A stretch of 15,694 nt of DNA from an uncultured Clostridia bacterium. GTDB taxonomy: Bacteria > Bacillota_A > Clostridia > TANB77 > CAG-508. A program made the position numbers and the translations under genes. The notes beneath the pieces are model-generated. The model worked only from the letters and a program-made list of their open reading frames with translations, made no database searches and had not been told where the DNA came from. Numbering within the stretch: position 1 is the stretch's first letter; each line of letters starts with the position of its first letter. The DNA lies in NCBI GenBank assembly GCA_947627825.1, contig CANQXO010000025.1:1-15694 (forward strand). The letters are read 5' to 3'. Positions 12,587 through 15,694 of this stretch are shown here, one piece after another.

Positions 12587-15500
12587 TTACACAACAAATT
12601 TCTTTATAATAATTGCGCCAATTCCTATTATTAGTATAGTTCCTAGTATCGTTGAGGTTATAATGATTATATTTGAACCTGTAACTGTTGTTAAGATAAC
12701 TGGTGCATCGTCTATATCATCTTCTCCTTGTTTTTGGTTATCTGGAGTTGAGTCAATATCAGGCTCTCCTAACTCATTTTCATCTTTGCTTATTTCTGCT
12801 GTGTTAATTTTTAAATCCAAATTTTCTTCACTATTTACCCATGTTAGTACAACTTCTACTATAGCATATTCTCCTGGTTTTAGGAGCGTATCTTTTAATT
12901 GGTCTGTTACTATTTTGCCATCTACTTCTTTCCATTTTGGATTATCAGCTTGTTTAAATACTAACCCTTGAGGAATATAATCTGATATTTCTGTAGCATA
13001 CCCTTCAATTTCTCCCTCATTTGTGATTCTAATTTGATATCTAAATTTTACAACTGTGTTTTCAATTCTTTCTTTATTTAATTCAACTTTTACAACAGGT
13101 TCTGGGTCTTGTTCTGCATAGTGTCCTGTGTCCATTTCTTTTTGTACACCATCTTCTATTAAAATTACTTGACTTACCCATTTTCTTAAAGCTAAATCAA
13201 ATATTTGTACAAATACCTTTTCAAAGTCATCATCGTCTTCTTGACCTTCATAGTGATAATCATCATCAGTTAAATCATCTTTATTTGTGTCTTTACCTTT
13301 GTAGTCAGGTAGTTTATCATCTTCTGGTTTTTTAACTTCTTCATTATTATCTCTATCTGGTAAATTATATTCATTATAGCTATCAGTAATTTCAGCAATA
13401 TTAGTCAAGTTCTTTGAAGTTGGAGAATTTGGTCTTATTCTACATCTTATTTGCAAATCTCTATAATCTAAAGTTCCTTCACCATTAAATCCTTTTATTA
13501 GATTTCCTGTTTCATCTACTTCTTTTGATAGGTAATTGGTTTTAATTGTTCTTCCAGTATTATCTGAACTATCCACAACCCATAAATATTTTTTATTTAT
13601 TTCATCATCTGGTAAAAATTCTAATTCTGGAGGCAAATGTTCTGTTATTTCTTGAGCATATCCATCAATTTCGCCCTCATTATAGATTCTTAAAGTATAA
13701 GTTATTATATCTTCAAAATGAAGTCTTAGAGGTTCTTTGGTATGATTATATTTTGCTGTATCTTCTCCGTTTAGTAATGGTGAAACATCTACTGTTGGTG
13801 CTCTATCATATACTCCATCTGTCATCAACTCTTCACCATTTACTGCTGTGATAAATTTTCTTAATGCTAAATCAAATATGGTTACACGAAGTTTCTCGAA
13901 GTCATCATCATCTTGCTCACCTTCATAGTAGTGATTTTTATCAGTTAGGTCATCTGGATTTGAGTCTTTTCCTTTATAGTCTTGCATATTATCTTTATCT
14001 ACATCAGGATGATTTGATGGCTGTGAATCTATATCTTTTCCAGGTATATTATCTTCTGTATCAAAATCTTCACTTATCCAAGCAGTATTTGTTAAAATAT
14101 TCTTTTGACCATATATAGCTTTATAATCTACTCTACATTCAATTTCAATTGTTTCGTAGTCTAACTCATTTTGCTGATATGGCTTTAAATCTTTAGCCGG
14201 ATTTTGTGCTGTATTTACTATATCAAATACTATAATATTTTTTGCTTCGTCATAACTAATTTCGTAAGTATTTTTATTGTTTCCATCTTTTCCTTTTGAA
14301 ACTACTGTTCCTGATTGTGTACATACTAAACCTGTTGGCAACTGGTCTGTTATTTGCTTAGCATAACCTGTTTTTTCGCCTTCATTATATATTGAAATTG
14401 AATAAGTAACTACATCTCCTGTTTTTACTAAAATAGGATCTTTTTTGTGTTCATAAGTTGCAGTAGTTCCTGTTTGCAAACTATCCTCTACTATATTTGG
14501 TTTTCTTGAATCTATTCTTAATTCTTCTAAAGTTTTTCCATTTATTTTTGTTATATATTTTCTTAATGCTAAATCAAATATTTTATCAGTATTTGTAATT
14601 GTAAATCCGTTATTCATATCTCCTGATACACTTGCTGTATAGCCTTCTGGTACATTTTTTTCTCTTACTGAATAATTTATAATTTGACCATTTTCTTTTT
14701 GTGGCAATTCTGTAAATGTATATGCCCATCCATTTGCTTCATTTAAAGTTTGCTCTTTTCCAGTAGGATTCCCATTTTTCAATAATTCAACAGTTATTTC
14801 AGTAGGTCTTTCTTCGTTATTGTTATCAACCCAAACTTTATTGACACTTACTTGTATTTGAGTAGGATTATGTGTATTAGTAATTTTGTAACCTTCTGTC
14901 ATATCTCCACTAGTTACTTGAGTATATCCTTCTGGCACATTTTTTTCTCTAACAGTATATGTTTTCGTTATACCATCTTCATAAGTTTTTAAGCCTGTAA
15001 ATTTACCATTCCAACTATTTTGAGCATTTAAAGTTAGCTCTTGCCCTGTTGTTTCTTGGTTACATAATAGTTCAACTACAATTTCATCAGTTCTTAACCC
15101 ATCTTGATTTGCAGAATCATTCCACACTTTTGTTACTGGTATATCTATTTCTTTTGGAATAAAAGTATTAGTAATTGTAAATCCTTCATCTTCACTTCCT
15201 GTTATAGTCACAGTATATCCAGATGTTGTATTATTTTCTCTTACACTATAAGTTATAGGATTTCCACCATCTTTAACTGGTAAATTACTAAATGTTTCTT
15301 TCCACTGATTACCTGCATTTAATTTCTTTTTTGTACCTGTTGGTTGTCCATTTTTTAGGAGTTCAACTTCAATTTCTGTTGGTCTTGATGTTTCTTGTCC
15401 TGATGGATCAGACCATGCTTTTTGAACAGATATATTTTTTACATCAGGTGTATGTTTATTAGTTATTGTAAAGCCCTGACTTACACTTCCTGTTACTTCT

Positions 15501-15694
15501 TGAATGTATCCTGAAGGGACATCAACTTCTTCTACTGTGTATGTTATTTCAGCTCCATTTTCGTGAGTTGGAAGTCCAGTAAATGTTTCATGCCAACCGT
15601 TCGATGCACTTAGCGTCTTTGTTTGTCCTTGTTCTACTCCATTTTTCATTAATTTAACTACTACTTGAGAAGTTCTTAATCCATCTTGATTTTC
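12587..15694 (-). CDS. Large Cna_B-repeat surface adhesin, 5' end beyond window
   Basis: The frame is open to the window edge; 1035 residues are visible, numbered here from the edge. The ATG at 15649 is internal, since the 15 codons before it continue a Cna_B unit. Four Cna_B units (the first partial, then starting near 86, 179 and 278) each show the VxKxW, YTVRE and TITNT marks whose Lys, Glu and Asn form the intramolecular isopeptide bond. Three long units follow, each opening with FDLALRK (373, 607, 832), with a YNEGE-type DUF11-like strand and an NTA/NIA segment near the end. Units are joined by nearly identical Asp-rich linkers (572-606 and 797-831). The C-terminus is TTVTGS, a hydrophobic segment of about 25 residues, then KKFVV; no LPXTG is present. 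A wall- or membrane-attached adhesin or pilin-like stalk is likely. Its ligand is unknown. Confidence 0.88.
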   Translation of the reverse strand, partial: ENQDGLRTSQVVVKLMKNGVEQGQTKTLSASNGWHETFTGLPTHENGAEITYTVEEVDVPSGYIQEVTGSVSQGFTITNKHTPDVKNISVQKAWSDPSGQETSRPTEIEVELLKNGQPTGTKKKLNAGNQWKETFSNLPVKDGGNPITYSVRENNTTSGYTVTITGSEDEGFTITNTFIPKEIDIPVTKVWNDSANQDGLRTDEIVVELLCNQETTGQELTLNAQNSWNGKFTGLKTYEDGITKTYTVREKNVPEGYTQVTSGDMTEGYKITNTHNPTQIQVSVNKVWVDNNNEERPTEITVELLKNGNPTGKEQTLNEANGWAYTFTELPQKENGQIINYSVREKNVPEGYTASVSGDMNNGFTITNTDKIFDLALRKYITKINGKTLEELRIDSRKPNIVEDSLQTGTTATYEHKKDPILVKTGDVVTYSISIYNEGEKTGYAKQITDQLPTGLVCTQSGTVVSKGKDGNNKNTYEISYDEAKNIIVFDIVNTAQNPAKDLKPYQQNELDYETIEIECRVDYKAIYGQKNILTNTAWISEDFDTEDNIPGKDIDSQPSNHPDVDKDNMQDYKGKDSNPDDLTDKNHYYEGEQDDDDFEKLRVTIFDLALRKFITAVNGEELMTDGVYDRAPTVDVSPLLNGEDTAKYNHTKEPLRLHFEDIITYTLRIYNEGEIDGYAQEITEHLPPELEFLPDDEINKKYLWVVDSSDNTGRTIKTNYLSKEVDETGNLIKGFNGEGTLDYRDLQIRCRIRPNSPTSKNLTNIAEITDSYNEYNLPDRDNNEEVKKPEDDKLPDYKGKDTNKDDLTDDDYHYEGQEDDDDFEKVFVQIFDLALRKWVSQVILIEDGVQKEMDTGHYAEQDPEPVVKVELNKERIENTVVKFRYQIRITNEGEIEGYATEISDYIPQGLVFKQADNPKWKEVDGKIVTDQLKDTLLKPGEYAIVEVVLTWVNSEENLDLKINTAEISKDENELGEPDIDSTPDNQKQGEDDIDDAPVILTTVTGSNIIIITSTILGTILIIGIGAIIIKKFVV
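13181..14578 (-). repeat. Three FDLALRK-headed domain repeats in the adhesin
   Basis: Near-identical DNA encoding FDLALRK occurs at 14558-14578, 13856-13876 and 13181-13201, at spacings of 234 and 225 codons. The downstream parts of the units align at the YNEGE..GYA block and the closing Asn-x-Ala segment but have diverged elsewhere. This indicates old duplications under domain-level constraint. The span given runs from the first heading to the last. Confidence 0.8.

Noticed and set aside
12453..12971. Plus-strand ORF of 172 codons over the adhesin 3' end and polA promoter region
   Set aside because: It runs antisense through the adhesin terminator and coding region. Its Ser/Ile/Phe-rich sequence shows no domain and no convincing ribosome site was seen.
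15649..15649. ATG as the start of the adhesin gene
   Set aside because: The frame continues open to the window edge and the upstream codons (ENQDGLRTSQVVVKL) complete a Cna_B unit, matching NQDGLRTDEIVVELL in the third unit. There is no ribosome site before the ATG.
12587..15694. DNA repeats in the adhesin gene as a CRISPR array
   Set aside because: The repeats are in frame, hundreds of bases apart and diverged, and encode recurring protein domains.

Overview
The window is strongly AT-rich, and every supported gene lies on the minus strand. It looks like chromosome of a spore-forming, low-GC Gram-positive bacterium, most likely an uncultured, host-associated member of the Clostridia. Three things point there: a CwlJ/GerQ-type spore germination pair, AAGGAGG-type ribosome sites with a wall-anchored Cna_B adhesin, and an M60 (enhancin/mucinase-type) metallopeptidase, a family known mainly from microbes living on animal mucosa. 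The taxonomic call is inference.

Layout in the direction of transcription (high to low coordinates). (1) The C-terminal 1035 residues of a large surface adhesin run from the window edge to 12587: four Cna_B units, three long FDLALRK units and a C-terminal membrane segment. A strong intrinsic terminator follows. (2) DNA polymerase I (polA) is followed, with no visible terminator, by a membrane-anchored lytic transglycosylase. (3) An acidic DUF1292 protein with its own promoter is followed by a four-helix membrane protein of unknown function. (4) A 1873-residue secreted M60 peptidase carries an N-terminal dockerin and no cell-wall anchor. Directly downstream is a 311-residue secreted protein with a probable cohesin-like fold and a VPGTG-membrane-basic tail of sortase-substrate type. 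A 14-bp intercistronic hairpin separates them and a bidirectional-type terminator ends the unit. (5) A cwlJ-gerQ-like spore cortex-lysis pair has a sigma-K/E-like promoter; cwlJ carries a one-base frameshift near its 3' end. (6) After the gerQ terminator, a leftward promoter leads into a 22-codon ORF enclosed by a perfect 12-bp inverted repeat, and the window then ends.

The most interesting proposal is that genes in block 4 form a two-gene, cellulosome-like surface complex. The peptidase would be secreted without an anchor and captured by its dockerin on a small sortase-attached cohesin protein made by the next gene. The dockerin and the M60 active site are seen directly. The cohesin assignment is inferred from weak sequence pattern, architecture and position. 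The cwlJ frameshift is also well supported, because deleting one base restores a typical CwlJ C-terminus. No CRISPR array, insertion sequence, tRNA or rRNA was recognised.
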